Below, in pieces: positions 35,217 to 46,695 of a stretch of DNA of 64,000 bases; positions within the stretch are counted from its first letter, which is position 1; each line of letters opens with the position of its first letter. The notes beneath the pieces are model-generated. The model made no database searches, was not told the origin of the DNA, and worked only from the letters and a program-made list of their open reading frames with translations. A program made the translations under genes and the position numbers. The stretch spans positions 372,601,009 to 372,665,008 of the forward strand of contig NC_081415.1 of the NCBI RefSeq assembly GCF_030272615.1, read 5' to 3'. Origin of the DNA: Cryptomeria japonica (lineage: Eukaryota > Streptophyta > Pinopsida > Cupressales > Cupressaceae).

Positions 35217-38200
35217 CTAATGACACATCCCGCACCCCCAAGAGAGCTCGCAACTACTGGAACTTACTCTCGGTGAAAGGTTGGTGAATATGTCAGCAAC
35301 CTGCTCCGCTATAGGACAATACTGCAAATCAATGACCTGCTCCTGAATGAGCTCTCGGATATAGTGCATATGAATCTCGATGTGTTTGGTCCGCTGGTGC
35401 TGGACCGGGTTCTTCGAGATTGCAATAGCACTCTGATTATTGCAATGTAGAGCTGTCGGTCGTGGAGTGGTGAATCCAAACTCTATGAGAATCTACTGGA
35501 GCCAAATGGTCTCAGTCACTATGTTAACAGCACCTCGATACTCAGCCTTAGTCGAAGAGAGAGAAATAGCATGTTGCTTCTTGCTCTACCAACAAATGGG
35601 GCCCGAACCAAGGTGAAAACTATAACCAGAGGTAGACTTACGATCATCAAGATCGCCAGCCCAATCGGAGTCTGCGTAACCAACCAAGCGAAGTCCTGTG
35701 CCTGCTGCATAGTGAATCCCATAGTGATGTGTACCCTGGATGTAATGAAGGATGCGTTTGGCGGCTTTCCAATGAAGCTCATGTGGTTCCTGCATGAAGT
35801 GGGAAACCATGCCAACTACAAATGAAATATTAGGGCGTGTATGGGTCAAGTAGATGAGACTACCCACAAGCTGATGATACAAAGTGGCATCAACTGGTGG
35901 AGAAGAACACTGAGCCTCAAGCTTGACTCCTGAAAGAAAGGGAGTCGGGGCAGGCTTACAATCAGCCATATGAAAGTGTGCAAGTAGATCAAGAGCATAC
36001 TTGGGCTGCGATAGTGTAATCCCGGAAGGTGATTGTGAAATCTCTATCCCGAGAAAGTAGTGCAAAAGACCCAAGTCAGTCATAGCAAATCTATCATGCA
36101 AAGCAGATTTGACCCTGCTAATGATGGATGTAGTACTCCCTGTAATGATCAAGTCATCAACATAGAGCACAAGTATCAAGTGAGAGTCATCCTGTCGCAA
36201 AATGTAGACATTCGGATCGGAATGACACCTGGTGAACCCTGCAGAGAGAAGAAAGGAATCCATCTTGGCGTACCAAGCCTTGGGGGCCTACTTAAGGCCA
36301 TAGAGAGATTTCCTTAGTCTACAAACCAAGGAAGTATCCTGGATGAAACCCTGTGGCTGCTCCATATAAATCTCCTCATCAAGATCACCATGAAGAAAAG
36401 CACTCTTCACATCCATTTGATGTACAACCCAACCATGAGCTGTAGCAATAGCAAGTGTCAAACGAATGGAGTTCATCTTGGCTACGGGTGCAAAGGTCTT
36501 AGTATAGTCAACACCTGCAACCTGAGAGAAACCTTTTGCAACTAGCTGAGCCTTATACTTATCCACACTACCATCTGCTACAAACTTGGTCTGATAGATC
36601 CACTTACATCGAACCATCTTTCTCCCCTTAGGGAGATGTACTAAATCCCATGTGTTGTTCCTCATCAAGGAACTATACTCTTCCTCCATAGCTTGGTCCC
36701 ACTCAGGAACCCCTGATGCTTCCCTAAATGTCTGTGGATCGGAAGTGATAGCAATGAATGCATGTGGTAGATCCTAATGTTGTGATCGAGTTCTCCATGT
36801 ATCTAAAGGATCCCCAACAAGAGAACCCGTGAACTCAAGTGTCTGTCAAGCCCAACGAGGTCTAGGTGGAGGTGGAGAACGAGGCTCCTCAACTGCAAGT
36901 GGACCCTATGGAGGTGTAACCCTACAAGTCAGAGTTGAAGGAGTCTCATCATCTGAATCACTAACATCACTATCCACAATAGAGGAAGGTGGAGGAGGTA
37001 GAGAGGCTAAGCTAGGAGAGATTTCCTCAAAGTGAACACTCCTCTCAATGAACACCTCATGTGTCTCAGGATCCATCAATCTATATGCCTTAACACCCTC
37101 AGGATATCCAACAAATATGCAAGGCTGACTCTGAGGTTCCAATGCCTTGCATTTCTGTGGAGTAATACCTTGTAAAGCTTTGTGAGGAACCCGATTCTGG
37201 ATGTGTGTGGCACAACTGATAGCCTCGGCCCAAAAGGCGAGATCAAGAGAACGTGCATGTATCATACAGCTAGCCATTTCTTTGAGAGTTCTATTCTTGC
37301 ATTCTGCAACTCTGTTTTGTTGTGGAGTGTATGCAACAGAATGCTGAAGATTAATTCCCTCAAGTGTACAAAAATCCTCAAGCCTCTTGTTCACATATTC
37401 CCTTTCATTATCTGTACGAAGAATCTTGACAACTTTCCCGGATTGCTTCTCCACACGAGTCTTGAAGTCCTGAAATCTGTCAAATACTTCACTCTTATGA
37501 ATAAGAAAGTAGACCCAAGTGAAGTGGGAGTAGTCATCAATGAAGGTGAGGACATAGCGGGCCTTACTAAATGAAGGTGTTGGAAATGGACCTGCTACAT
37601 CGCTCTGAACAAGTTGAAGAACTTCCAAAGCTCTCCAAGCTTTCCCCTTATCAAACTTCTCCTTGGGATGCTTGCCCATGGAACAACCTGAACATACACC
37701 CTCTAAAAAATTGATTCGAGGTAGACCTATGACCATGTCTTTAGTGCTGAGCTGCTGAAGATAGCGGTAGTTGAGGTGACCAAACCACTCATGCCATAGC
37801 TTACTTTCTGAATTTGAATGAGTAAGCAAGGCCCTAGAAGGTGAACTTGGCACAAAGTGGGAGAATGAATAAAGCCTTGAGTTGTCATTGACTTGTCCCA
37901 CTGCTACCAAGGCATCATCATCAAGTTCCTTTACCACAACTGAATCTAGTGTAAACTCAACCTTTTTCCCATTCCCATAGTGAGTGTTTTGGTAGATAGA
38001 GAGAAGGTTAGTAGACAAGTTAGGAACATAGAGAACATTCTCAAATGTTCCATCATCCATGTCAACTAAACCTTTCCCTTCAACCTCTACTTGTGTATCA
38101 TCACCTATGTAAATGTGAGGTACCTTATATGGCTCCAATGAAGAAAACTGCTCCTTTGTAGAACCCATGTGATATGAGGCACTCGAGTCAAGTATCCATT

Positions 38201-39227
38201 GTTGTGAAGAACCTGTTGTAGCCACAAATGCTTGCCCTTTTCCCTTAGAATGTGAGGAAGAGGAAGGAGATGAATCCTTCTTTGTGTAGGTGGATGGCAA
38301 GTTGATGTTGTTTTTCTTAAGAAGATTAGTTAACTCATCAACTTGTTTTGTGTGGCATCGATGCTCATCATGACCATACTTCTTGCAATATGCACAAGTT
38401 GGTTTATCCTTCTTAGGTGGTGTCCCCTTGTTGGAAGAGGATGAAAAATCGCCTTGTGATGGAGAGGATGATTGTCCTTTTTCCTATTGTGGCTTAGACT
38501 TAGAGTGCTTCTTCTTTTTGTTGGAATCTTTGTCGTGACTTCCTTGATTCCCTTGATTAGCCACCAAAGCCTTGGACTTTGAAGACTTGAGAAGTCCCAT
38601 GTTCAACAACTTAGATTGTTCTAGTATCAACATTTCTGTGAAAGCATCAAATGAAGGCATAACATAGGAACTCCCCACTGTCAAACAATGAGTTTGGAAG
38701 CTAGACACAAATGCTGCATATTCTGGTGCAAGCTTGTCCAACAAGTTGAATATCAACTGAGCATCCTTTTTGTCAATTCCACAATCCTTAAGCTTTGCTC
38801 TTAGCTCATTTGCTTTGGTGACATAATCTTGGATTGTATCAAAACTCTTGGGATCCAAGTTGGTGAGCTCATTGTCAATTTTGTAATCTCTGATTTCATC
38901 AACTTGACCATACAATTTCTGAAACATATCCCAAGCCTCTTTGATTGTTGTACACTTCTCAATGTGAAAAATGAGGTCATCTAATACATACTTTCTCAAA
39001 GTTCCAAGAGCCATGCAATTCTTTGTGAGCCATTCTAATTGAGCATTAGGATCAGCCTTAGGATCAGGTGCTGCTGCTATTGTTCCATCTATGTAATGCG
39101 GGAGACCCTTTTCCATTAATTTACTCCATACTTCAATTTTCCATGATGCATAATTATGTGGAGTTAAAGGTGGAAATTTATGAGGACTCATTGCAACAAA
39201 AATGAAAGAGCACAAAGAGAGGCACAA
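35217..39227 (-). pseudogene. gag-pol polyprotein of copia element K with seven nonsense codons
   Basis: One uninterrupted frame (1336 codons) apart from stops at 38481, 36903, 36846, 36774, 36288, 35586 and 35493 (lowest coordinate). Gag (residues 1-250) is of the UBN2 type, followed by a CCHC knuckle (CAYCKKYGHDEHRC). The protease site reads DSSA where copia normally has DSGA. Integrase has the HHCC region (LWHEWFGHL, CSGCSMGKH) and the D, D, E catalytic region (SDVAGPF, NRVAECKNRTL), where two usually conserved residues are changed. RT has YVDDLIITG and RNase H has DSDWAGDLDDRKSTSGY. Copia order (protease, integrase, RT, RNase H) is clear. At least three stops fall where relatives have Gln (LK*AP, CW*SKK) or Trp (LQ*IL). 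All changes fit C-to-T or G-to-A steps. Confidence 0.93.
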
Positions 39228-40735
39228 TCACACAAGACACCCCCCCAAATTCACTCAATCAAATAACCCCCCCAAAAGTGATGATTTGGCACTTTATACT
39301 TAGTGCGTATACAATGGGCCACTTGCAAAAAATGACAAAGTGGGCTTCTGATTTCAATTTTACAACTGCCTCAATAAAGCCAAAAGAGACTCAAACTAAT
39401 AATGCAAGAGATCTAAACTAAGATCCAAGCACTTTACAAGTACCTAATAGGCCAAATAAGACCAATATCTGAAAGTACAACTTTCACTCAAAATCTCTGA
39501 AATGTGATCATATATTATGAAAGTAGACGAAAAAACATGCACTTTCAAAAAAAATGGCCCCTGAAAAGAAGGTCGTATGAGCTCAAATGAGGCCTTTGAA
39601 GTTGCAAAATTGAGGATTGGACAGGTACAGCTGAGAGAATCCAAAAATTCCGAAAAACCTGTGTACCAAAATTAGAAAATAAACACACCACTGCAAAGAT
39701 CACGAAATGTTAGCCCATTTCAAAAAACATTGCACCAAAAAAGGAGCAAAAATGAGCAAGATATGGCCTTTCAAAGTTGAACTACAAAACTGAAAAGCTC
39801 AATGAAGAGGGGGTCAAAAAATTTAAAAAATCTGCTGATGTGGCGCTGATATCAGCAAATGACGGGCTTAAATTTGACGCCCATCTGGCCATCACAAAAA
39901 CTTCATCCCCCCCCGGTGGCATCCATACTGTACGGACAGGCTGATGTGGCTCTGTGCTGACTGTGCGTACGGATGTTGACCCGCGGGCCAGTGGTCGCCT
40001 ACCATGTGGCAGGCGCGGGTCCATCGGTTTAAATAGCGGCGGGGTCCGGTGGTGTTGCCAGCGGCGGGGTCGGGAGGTTCCGGCGGTGCCACAGAGCTGG
40101 GCGGCGCGGGAGCTGTGGACTGCGCGGGCGGCAAGCGGAGCGAGGCGGCCGACGGTGTGGAGAGGTGCCGGCGTCGGAGAGTGAGCTGCCGGTCGGAGGG
40201 AGGTCTACTGGCGGCAAGGCCCGGTCGGTGAGCGGATTGCCGGCTGCAATGCCGGGTGGTGATAGTGGCGTCGGGGGGGGGGAGGTACAACATAGGTCGG
40301 CGGCGGTGACAGTCTGCTGCGCGGTACAACGACAACGGGACAACCTGCAAAGCCTGCAACAACGTAGGGTACGGAGAGCAGAGTGGGGGGATCTGCGGAC
40401 CCCCCAAAAAACAATAATTTTTATTTTATTTTATTTTTATCACCTTTTTCGAATTTTTTTGTTTTTCAGAAAATTTTTCTTTTTTTTTTTTCTGAAAAAT
40501 TATTTTTTTTTACAAATTTTTTTTTCGAAATTCGTACAATAATAGCCAAAATGGGCAAAAATATTTTCTCACCAAAATAGGTCGACTTTATAGTCGAAAT
40601 TCATGGAAACGGCCTCCCGGATTCAACCGTGATGTCCAAATTGATGTACGACGCCCCCAAAAAATGAAGATCCCCAAATCCGAAAATTGAAGCCTCCAAA
40701 TTGTCTTCAAAAGACTAATCAATGAAGCCCCAATA
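39228..40735 (-). promoter_or_regulatory. 5' leader of element K with a CpG-dense island
   Basis: The untranslated leader between PBS and gag is about 1.5 kb. From 39962 to 40342 the composition switches to GC-rich with about 47 CpG by my count, while neighbours are AT-rich. Beyond this lies a T/A-rich run at 40420-40530. Several frames overlap the island (39892-40407 minus, 171 codons), but the translations are Pro/Arg/Ala-rich as any GC-rich text would give. It could be a captured host promoter or first exon, or an element-specific control region. Confidence 0.55.
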
Positions 40736-40747
40736 GCTCTGATACCA
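40736..40747 (-). other. Primer-binding site of element K (initiator Met tRNA)
   Basis: On the minus strand this reads TGGTATCAGAGC, exactly the classic site complementary to the 3' end of initiator methionine tRNA used by plant copia elements. It directly follows the LTR end (..AATCCTACA). Confidence 0.95.
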
Positions 40748-41199
40748 TGTAGGATTTTGCCAAGATCAAGGGCACAATGAAAAGCATAAAAAGAGAGACA
40801 ATAGAATGACAAGAACAAAATTGTATTCTCATCAATATGCAAATGATCAACTGGATTAACCAATACAACGAATATAGGCCTGCTTATATAGGCAAGGCCA
40901 AATGGATGTACGAGCACACAATTATGACATGTGGCTCAATGAGAAACAAGGGTAGGTAAGAAATAATAGGGGTAGGTAGGAGAAATAATATAATATTCCA
41001 CAAGAGGTGGATGACCCACCGAATGTGGAGTGTAATAGCAAAATAAGACCACAAAAGGTGGAATTTCTCCTACAAGCTCTATCCCTATGTGCACACTTCC
41101 CTAAGTGTCTCAAATCCAAACTACGAAGAGATGCATTATCCTAAGTTAACTTAAGTAAAGTGTAATAATATCCAAAATGAATATTTATTTACACTAACA
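40748..41199 (-). repeat. 5' LTR of element K (452 bp)
   Basis: TGTAGGATTT..CACTAACA on the plus strand, the same length as the 3' LTR with no indels. It abuts the PBS on its left and the AAATT duplication on its right. Confidence 0.92.
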
Positions 41200-41204
41200 A
41201 AATT

Positions 41205-41413
41205 AAACAGGATAATTGATCAAAGATGAGTTTCTTGGAATAATTTAATTAATTAAAAAATTAATATTGAGTTATCGATTTGCCATGTGACATTTGATGA
41301 TTACAGAATTAATAATGTGCTCAAGATTGATTTAATTGCCTTTGGTTAGGACCTTGGTGATGTTGTCGAGATTAGGGGCCCATGGTTTAGATGACCAATT
41401 TTAGGGTATTACA
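41205..41413 (-). repeat. 5' LTR of element A, remainder after K
   Basis: Continues the A LTR (AAACAGGATAATTGATC..TTAGGGTATTACA), matching 23221-23426. A few substitutions separate the two (for example GAGTTATCGATTTGCC against GAGTTATTGATCTGCC), clearly more than between the K LTRs. Confidence 0.75.
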
Positions 41414-42454
41414 GTAACTAGTTTATTTTACCTTTTTTTTTTTTTCTTTCAGTGTGAAGTCTTGAAGTGATCGTTGCCCCATTCTGCAAGCAAATCTCTA
41501 CCAGGTAGCCTAAAACCCTCAAACCCCTAAGGTTTGACTGCAATAATGGGTTTTGGCCTATCAATCCTTAACTGAACACTCTGTCGTTATAGGAGATGAT
41601 AGGCCATTGTATCATATGTCAGTTCCAAAATCCATTAAGAGGATACAATAGGGCGAAGAGGATGGAGAACTAACCCTAGGTTTGGCATCTCTATGTGACA
41701 AACCGGTTTGATGAGTGCAGTGCGTGAGAATTGAGTGGTAGAGCACTAGAAAGGGGTTTGAATGTGGTAGAAGAGTACTTTGGAGGTTTACATAAAATTT
41801 CATGGTCATTGATGGTCACCCATTAGGAGAACCAAACCAGTTTATGGAAGACGTTCAGTCAAATAGGTCTAATAGCCATATTAGGTCTGTTAATGCAGTA
41901 TTGTTTGGGATATCTGCAAGTTGGTCTGGTATTGGAAACTGAGATATTGTTGAGAACTCCCAAAAGTGTATCCAAAAACATAATTTGTTTGCCTATATCC
42001 TCAGGGTGTCAAAAGTTATCACCTGATTCCTTCAAATGGAGGCCTAATTGCAACCGGTTCTGTTTGTGGGTGAGTGAGTCAAAATTGATGTTCCAATGGA
42101 TCTAAACCATGAAATACTATTTAATTTGTGTTAAGGTATTGTGAGAACATCCCTCCAAGGATCGTTGTATTGAATTGGTCAAGTGGGTTATTCAAACCCT
42201 AAAGCCTAGTAGTAGCCCACTCATGTATGCAAGGGTGTGGGTAGTCACACAAGAACTTGAGAAGTGTTAGTTGTTTGTAAGTGGACATAGTGGAGCCTTT
42301 GGGTCTTCTAAGGTGTTTTTGGGTGTCACCGAACCATTGCTTGACTTGGTTTTGTGTAAGGATTTTTGGAATTAGGGATTTTGGTTAAGGTTGTGAGCCT
42401 TAGAGGTTGGTTGGTTCAAATTTATCCTTTCGGTCTATTGCCTCCTCATCATAT

Positions 42455-42466
42455 TGGTATCAAAGC
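42455..42466 (+). other. Primer-binding site of element D
   Basis: TGGTATCAAAGC differs by one base from the initiator Met tRNA site TGGTATCAGAGC (G to A). It lies a few bases after a CA dinucleotide (42450-42451) that could end the 5' LTR, and 76 bases before the gag ATG. Confidence 0.8.
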
Positions 42467-42541
42467 TTGATTTTGAAGATCACTTGGGTGGTGTGGTCTT
42501 AGTGTATGTTAGAGGAAAAGATTGAAATAGGGGCTGACAAA

Positions 42542-43258
42542 ATGCCTCCTAAGTGTATTTCACAAGATGTGGTGAAGAAGTTGATTGAAGAGATGCCTGA
42601 GTCCAAGCTTGAAGAATTGAAAAAGACTAAGGATAGGGAAGATGGAAGTGACACTGCTAAATAAGGGGATAAAGAAGATGGGGAATCCTCTAAGAGGGTA
42701 GAGGAGATATCTGCAGATCAGAGGGTATTTGTAGATGCCTTGAGGTCAGTCAATAAGGACACCATTGATGGGTTGCCTATATATAGTGGAAGTACGGAAG
42801 CAGAAGAGGTGATAGACTGGATTGAGGCATTGACCAGTCATTTTGAGTACAAAGAAATCCTTGAAGATAAGAGAGTTAAGTTGGCAAAAGAAAGGTTGAA
42901 GGGGTCTACTCTTACGTAGTGGAACTATGTACAAGGGGGGAGACTTAAGGAGGGAAAGAGTATGATAACCTCCCGGGAAAGAATGAAGGCTAAAGTCAAG
43001 GCACAATTCATGCCCATTGAATATGAAGTGTAGATGTACAAAAAATTGCAGAACCTCAGATAGAGAGACCTTGATGTGAATGCATATACGGAGGAGTTTC
43101 ATAAACTTAGTCTCAGATCAAAGAGACAAGAAGAGAAGTCAGAGAAAGTGGCCAGGTGCTTGAACGGCCTAAGGATGAACATCCAAGATGATATCAACAT
43201 CTTGGCACCGGAGACAAGTGAAAAAGTGTTTTCAACTGGCCCTAAGGGCAGAAGAGAA
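42542..43258 (+). pseudogene. gag of gypsy element D
   Basis: ATG at 42542 (MPPKCISQDV). The first 40 residues are charged; the capsid domain follows with YSGSTEAEEVIDWIEALTSHF, LAKERLKGST, WNYVQGG and YKKLQNLRQRD-type positions (the Gln is now a stop), the standard gypsy capsid signature. Stops lie at about 42662, 42917, 43031 and 43061. A shift to the next frame occurs between about 43230 and 43270, after which an Arg/Gly-rich tail leads to the zinc knuckle. Confidence 0.8.
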
Positions 43259-45461
43259 TCTAAAAAGAAGAAGTGAGCAGGGTAATAGAGGTAAATGAGG
43301 GAGAAGTTTCAGAGGCAGAGACAGTTTTGGAGGAAGAAGTCCTAACCAAAGGTCTAGTGGTGAGTTTAGCCAAGGAGAGCAAGTTGGGGACTCAAGTAGT
43401 AGAGGAGGCTACCGTGGGAGAAGACCTAATGGAAGAGGTGGAACAAATGGATCAGGGAGAGGATCCAAGTTCTCCAGTATGAGATGCTATAACTGCAATC
43501 ACATGGGACACCCAACCTACAAGTGTCCAGAGAAGGCCTCAACTTCTCATGGTGGTGAGAGGAGAACCACTTTGACTCAAGAAGATGCAAGGAGTGTGAC
43601 ATCTCCTGAAGTGAATTTTACATCAGAGATGGCAGAGAACCTGATGATCAAGAGGACACTACTCAAGGAACCAATGAAGACTGAGCCACCCTAAAGAAAG
43701 GCTTTGTTTAGAGTCAATTGCAAGATTCAAGGTAAGGTTTGTAAAGTTGCCATAGATTCAGGGTCTACTGATAACATTGTATCTTTGAAAGCAGTAAACA
43801 AGTTGAACTTGGAAAGGATACCCCATAGTTGTCCATATAGGGTCAGTTGGTTGAGCAAAGGGCAACACATACTCATCAATGAACAAGCATGAGTAGAGTT
43901 CAATATTGGGGGGTATAAGGATAAAATTTTGTGTGACATCCTTCCAATGGATGCTTGCCATCTTTTGCTTGGCAGACCATGGCAGTTTGACAGAAAGGCT
44001 CATCATGATGGAGAAAAGAATGCTTACTCTTTCCAAAAGGATGGTGTGACTTTTAGGATACAATCAATGGTAGAAGGGGATCCACAACATGTAGGATCTA
44101 GTGTGATGATGGTAGGGGAAAAATAATTCCTTGATACACTAAAGGAGGAAGGTGGAGTAGGTTTTACTTTAATTGTGAAGCCCAAGGAAGAAAGGAAGAA
44201 GGGTGTGAGTGAGGTAGGACCTAAGGAGGTCAAGGAGCTGCTAGAGAGGTACAAAGGAGTGGTTGCAGAAGACATACCAGACTCCCTGCCACCTATCAAA
44301 GATATTAGTCATCAAATTGACCACATACTAGGAGCAGTACTTCCTAACAAGGCAACATATAAAATGACCCCATAGCAGAATGAAGAGATAACTAGGCAAA
44401 TTCAAGCGCTGCTAGGTAAAGGGTTGGTGAGAAAGAGCCTTAGCCCATGTGCAGTACCTACTATTTTAGCCCCAAAGAAGGATGGGAAATGGAGGTTTTG
44501 TACTGATTCTAGGGATATCAATAGGATAACCATCAGATATAGGTTTCATATTCCAAGGATAGAGGACCTAATGGATTATTTAGGGGGAGCTACCTATTTC
44601 TCCAAGATTGACCTCAAGAGTGGGTACCATCAGATAAGGATAAGAGAGGGGGATGAATGGAAGATTGCATTTAAAACCAATGAAGGGTTGTATGAGTGGC
44701 TTGTGATGCCTTTTAGTCTTTCAAATGCCCCTAGCACCTTCATGAGACTAATGAATGAAGTGTTGCAGGAGTTTATAGGGAAATTTGTGGTAGTCTACCT
44801 TGATGATATATTGGTGTTCAGTAAGAGAAAGGAGGATCACTTGAAACACTTGAAGGTAGTCTTGAAGCGGCTGTAGGAGCAGAAGTTGATGATAAATTTA
44901 GAAACATGTGACTTCATGAAGCAGGAGTTGGTGTACTTAGGCTTTGTCATCTCCAAGGGTGACTTGAAGATGGATTCTTCCAAGGTAGAGGCTATTTTGA
45001 ACTGGCCTACACCTAAGACAACCGAAGAGGTAAGAAGTTTTCATGGTTTGGCAACATTTTATAGGAAATTCATTAGGAATTATAGTGATATTTGTGCACC
45101 TATGTTAGAAACCATCAAGGGTGGTGGTAAGGTGAATTTTGTGTGGACCAAAGAAGCAAATAAGAGTTTTGAGTGTTTAAAATAGAAAGTTGCCAAGTAC
45201 CCAGTCCTAGTATTGCCTGATTTTAGTAAGGTCTTCACTATTGAATGTGATGCAAGTGAATTGGCTATAGGAGTAGTATTGAGCCAAGAGGGGAGAACAA
45301 TGACCTTTTTAAGTGAAAAACTAAATGAAGCAAAGAGGAAGTATTCCTCATATGATTTAGAGCTGTATGCCATGGTACAAGCTCTGAAAAATTGGAGGCA
45401 TTACTTGCTTCCTAAGGAATTTATTGTGTATACTGATAATCATGCTCTTAGTTTTTTGAAT
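43259..45461 (+). pseudogene. gag tail, protease, RT and RNase H of gypsy element D
   Basis: All in one frame. Domains in order: an Arg/Gly-rich gag tail (43280-43478); a CCHC knuckle CYNCNHMGHPTYKC (43485); an aspartic protease with IDSGSTDNIVS (about 43755) and the LLLGRPWQFD phrase (about 43968); reverse transcriptase (44424-44876) with [23 protein letters not shown] and YLDDILVFS; the RT thumb (44886-45185); and RNase H with ECDASELAIG, YDLELYAMVQAL and TDNHALSFLN, cut by the gap. Stops at 44373, 44875 and 45182 are TAG at places where Gln is usual (TP*Q, RL*EQ, LK*K). Others lie at about 43296, 43692, 43890 and 44127. The catalytic residues are intact. Confidence 0.88.
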
Positions 45462-45961
45462 NNNNNNNNNNNNNNNNNNNNNNNNNNNNNNNNNNNNNNN
45501 NNNNNNNNNNNNNNNNNNNNNNNNNNNNNNNNNNNNNNNNNNNNNNNNNNNNNNNNNNNNNNNNNNNNNNNNNNNNNNNNNNNNNNNNNNNNNNNNNNNN
45601 NNNNNNNNNNNNNNNNNNNNNNNNNNNNNNNNNNNNNNNNNNNNNNNNNNNNNNNNNNNNNNNNNNNNNNNNNNNNNNNNNNNNNNNNNNNNNNNNNNNN
45701 NNNNNNNNNNNNNNNNNNNNNNNNNNNNNNNNNNNNNNNNNNNNNNNNNNNNNNNNNNNNNNNNNNNNNNNNNNNNNNNNNNNNNNNNNNNNNNNNNNNN
45801 NNNNNNNNNNNNNNNNNNNNNNNNNNNNNNNNNNNNNNNNNNNNNNNNNNNNNNNNNNNNNNNNNNNNNNNNNNNNNNNNNNNNNNNNNNNNNNNNNNNN
45901 NNNNNNNNNNNNNNNNNNNNNNNNNNNNNNNNNNNNNNNNNNNNNNNNNNNNNNNNNNNNN
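45462..45961. other. Assembly gap (500 N)
   Basis: Second placeholder run of exactly 500 N. Gypsy RNase H text runs into it from the left and LINE text leaves it on the right, so the true join and length are unknown. Confidence 0.98.
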
Positions 45962-46170
45962 TGGAATAATATTCTTATGTGCAGAGGCATCATCTCTCTA
46001 GGTTTGAAATGTCTTGTTGGTAATGGGAGTAGCATTCACTTTTGGGAAGATACTTGGATTGGGGATAAACCATTGGCTTCCATACATTCTCTTAGAAGAT
46101 TACAGGGTTGTGCTAAAGATTTTTTTGGGCAACGGCTTGGTGATTATCTTGCCCCCAATAATTACTGAAA
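45962..46170 (+). pseudogene. LINE ORF2 fragment, zinc-binding RT tail
   Basis: The plus strand encodes LVGNGSSIHFWEDTWIGDKPL, then SLRRL and LGDYL. The (V/I)GNGSSIxFWxDxW phrase is highly typical of the zf-RVT region downstream of the reverse transcriptase in plant LINE (L1-type) ORF2 proteins. The fragment begins at the gap and ends about 46168, just before the leader copy of element B. Confidence 0.75.
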
Positions 46171-46489
46171 GCATACTACCCTTTGTTGACCTTGACTCTA
46201 GGCAAGACCAAATGAGACCCAAAGGTGATAGACCTTGATGAGGGACCACTTAGCAAAATGTTGTTGTATGTAGTGTGTTGACAAAGCAAGATGAGGACAA
46301 GCAAGTGACCTTTTGACTCAAGTTTAGAAAAATGTGTATGTAATGTAAGATATAAAGCAATGATGGACTTTGTGAGACCCAAAGACAGGTTGAATGCTAG
46401 ATGAAAACCTGAGAGATAACCTAGGAAGCTCCATAAGTCTGAAACTAATTGTTCTTGTTTGCTGGACTGTAAAAAAATTTCAATTCTGA

Positions 46490-46695
46490 ACACAAACGTG
46501 CTTGTATACTTCACAGGCGCGCTTAAATGACACAGACGCGATTCTGTCAGACACGAACGCGCTTAAATGACACAGACGTGTTTATGAGATGTTGTAAGTG
46601 TAATGTTGTTCAAAAGACACAAATGCTTTTCTGCCCTTCACAGACGCGGTTATATGACACAGATGCGGTTTTGTCAGACAGACGCATTTCTGCAA
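46490..46695. repeat. CACAGACGCG array, extra leader copy, part 1
   Basis: About ten degenerate copies of a TGACACAGACGCG(G/A)TT(T/C)TGTCAGA-like unit, with CpG positions variously kept (GACGCG) or decayed (GATGCG, GACGTG, AACGTG). In sense (minus) direction the word is CGCGTCTGTG. Confidence 0.7.

Larger units (their letters stand above)
34482..41199 (-). mobile_element. Element K: near-complete, young Ty1/copia retrotransposon
   Basis: 6718 bp. It has two 452-bp LTRs, a perfect 5-bp target duplication AAATT (34477-34481 and 41200-41204), a PBS for initiator Met tRNA, a polypurine tract and one gag-pol frame of 1336 codons. The LTRs differ at six sites by my alignment (about 1.3 percent), so insertion is recent relative to other elements here. 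Seven internal stop codons leave it non-autonomous. It sits in the right LTR of element A and is therefore younger than A. Confidence 0.92.
21914..41413 (-). mobile_element. Element A: large gypsy-type element with antisense PMD gene, interrupted by copia element K
   Basis: The left LTR (21914-23426) and the right LTR (33837-34481 plus 41205-41413) share long blocks and both end GGGTATTACA. GTAAC flanks the whole at 21909-21913 and 41414-41418. A PPT lies inside the left LTR, so the gag direction is right to left. Order in sense direction: truncated 5' LTR, leader, gag-like frame, integrase-tail-like remnant, spacer, PMD gene in antisense, repeat arrays, PPT, 3' LTR. No RT, RNase H or integrase core is found. 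Without K it would be about 12.8 kb. An antisense extra ORF near the 3' LTR is known from the Tat lineage of plant gypsy elements, and this fits that plan. Confidence 0.65.
41419..45461 (+). mobile_element. Element D: Ty3/gypsy retrotransposon, truncated by the gap
   Basis: Order on the plus strand: 5' LTR remainder (41419 to about 42451), PBS at 42455, gag, zinc knuckle, protease, RT, RNase H, then the 500-N gap. The gypsy order (protease, RT, RNase H before integrase) is clear. Integrase and the 3' LTR are not visible after the gap; LINE text appears instead. Its left part seems to have been displaced by element A inserting in the LTR. Confidence 0.8.

Noticed and set aside
39962-40342. GC-rich stretch as foreign contamination
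   Set aside because: It sits inside a structurally intact copia element between the PBS and gag with no sign of a join.
39892-40407. A 171-codon Pro/Arg-rich frame in the leader of K as a gene
   Set aside because: Several overlapping frames on both strands are open there because the stretch is GC-rich; no domain is seen and it lies upstream of gag.
45213-46035. Open frames across the second gap on both strands
   Set aside because: The readable ends belong to gypsy RNase H on one side and LINE text on the other; the middle is N.
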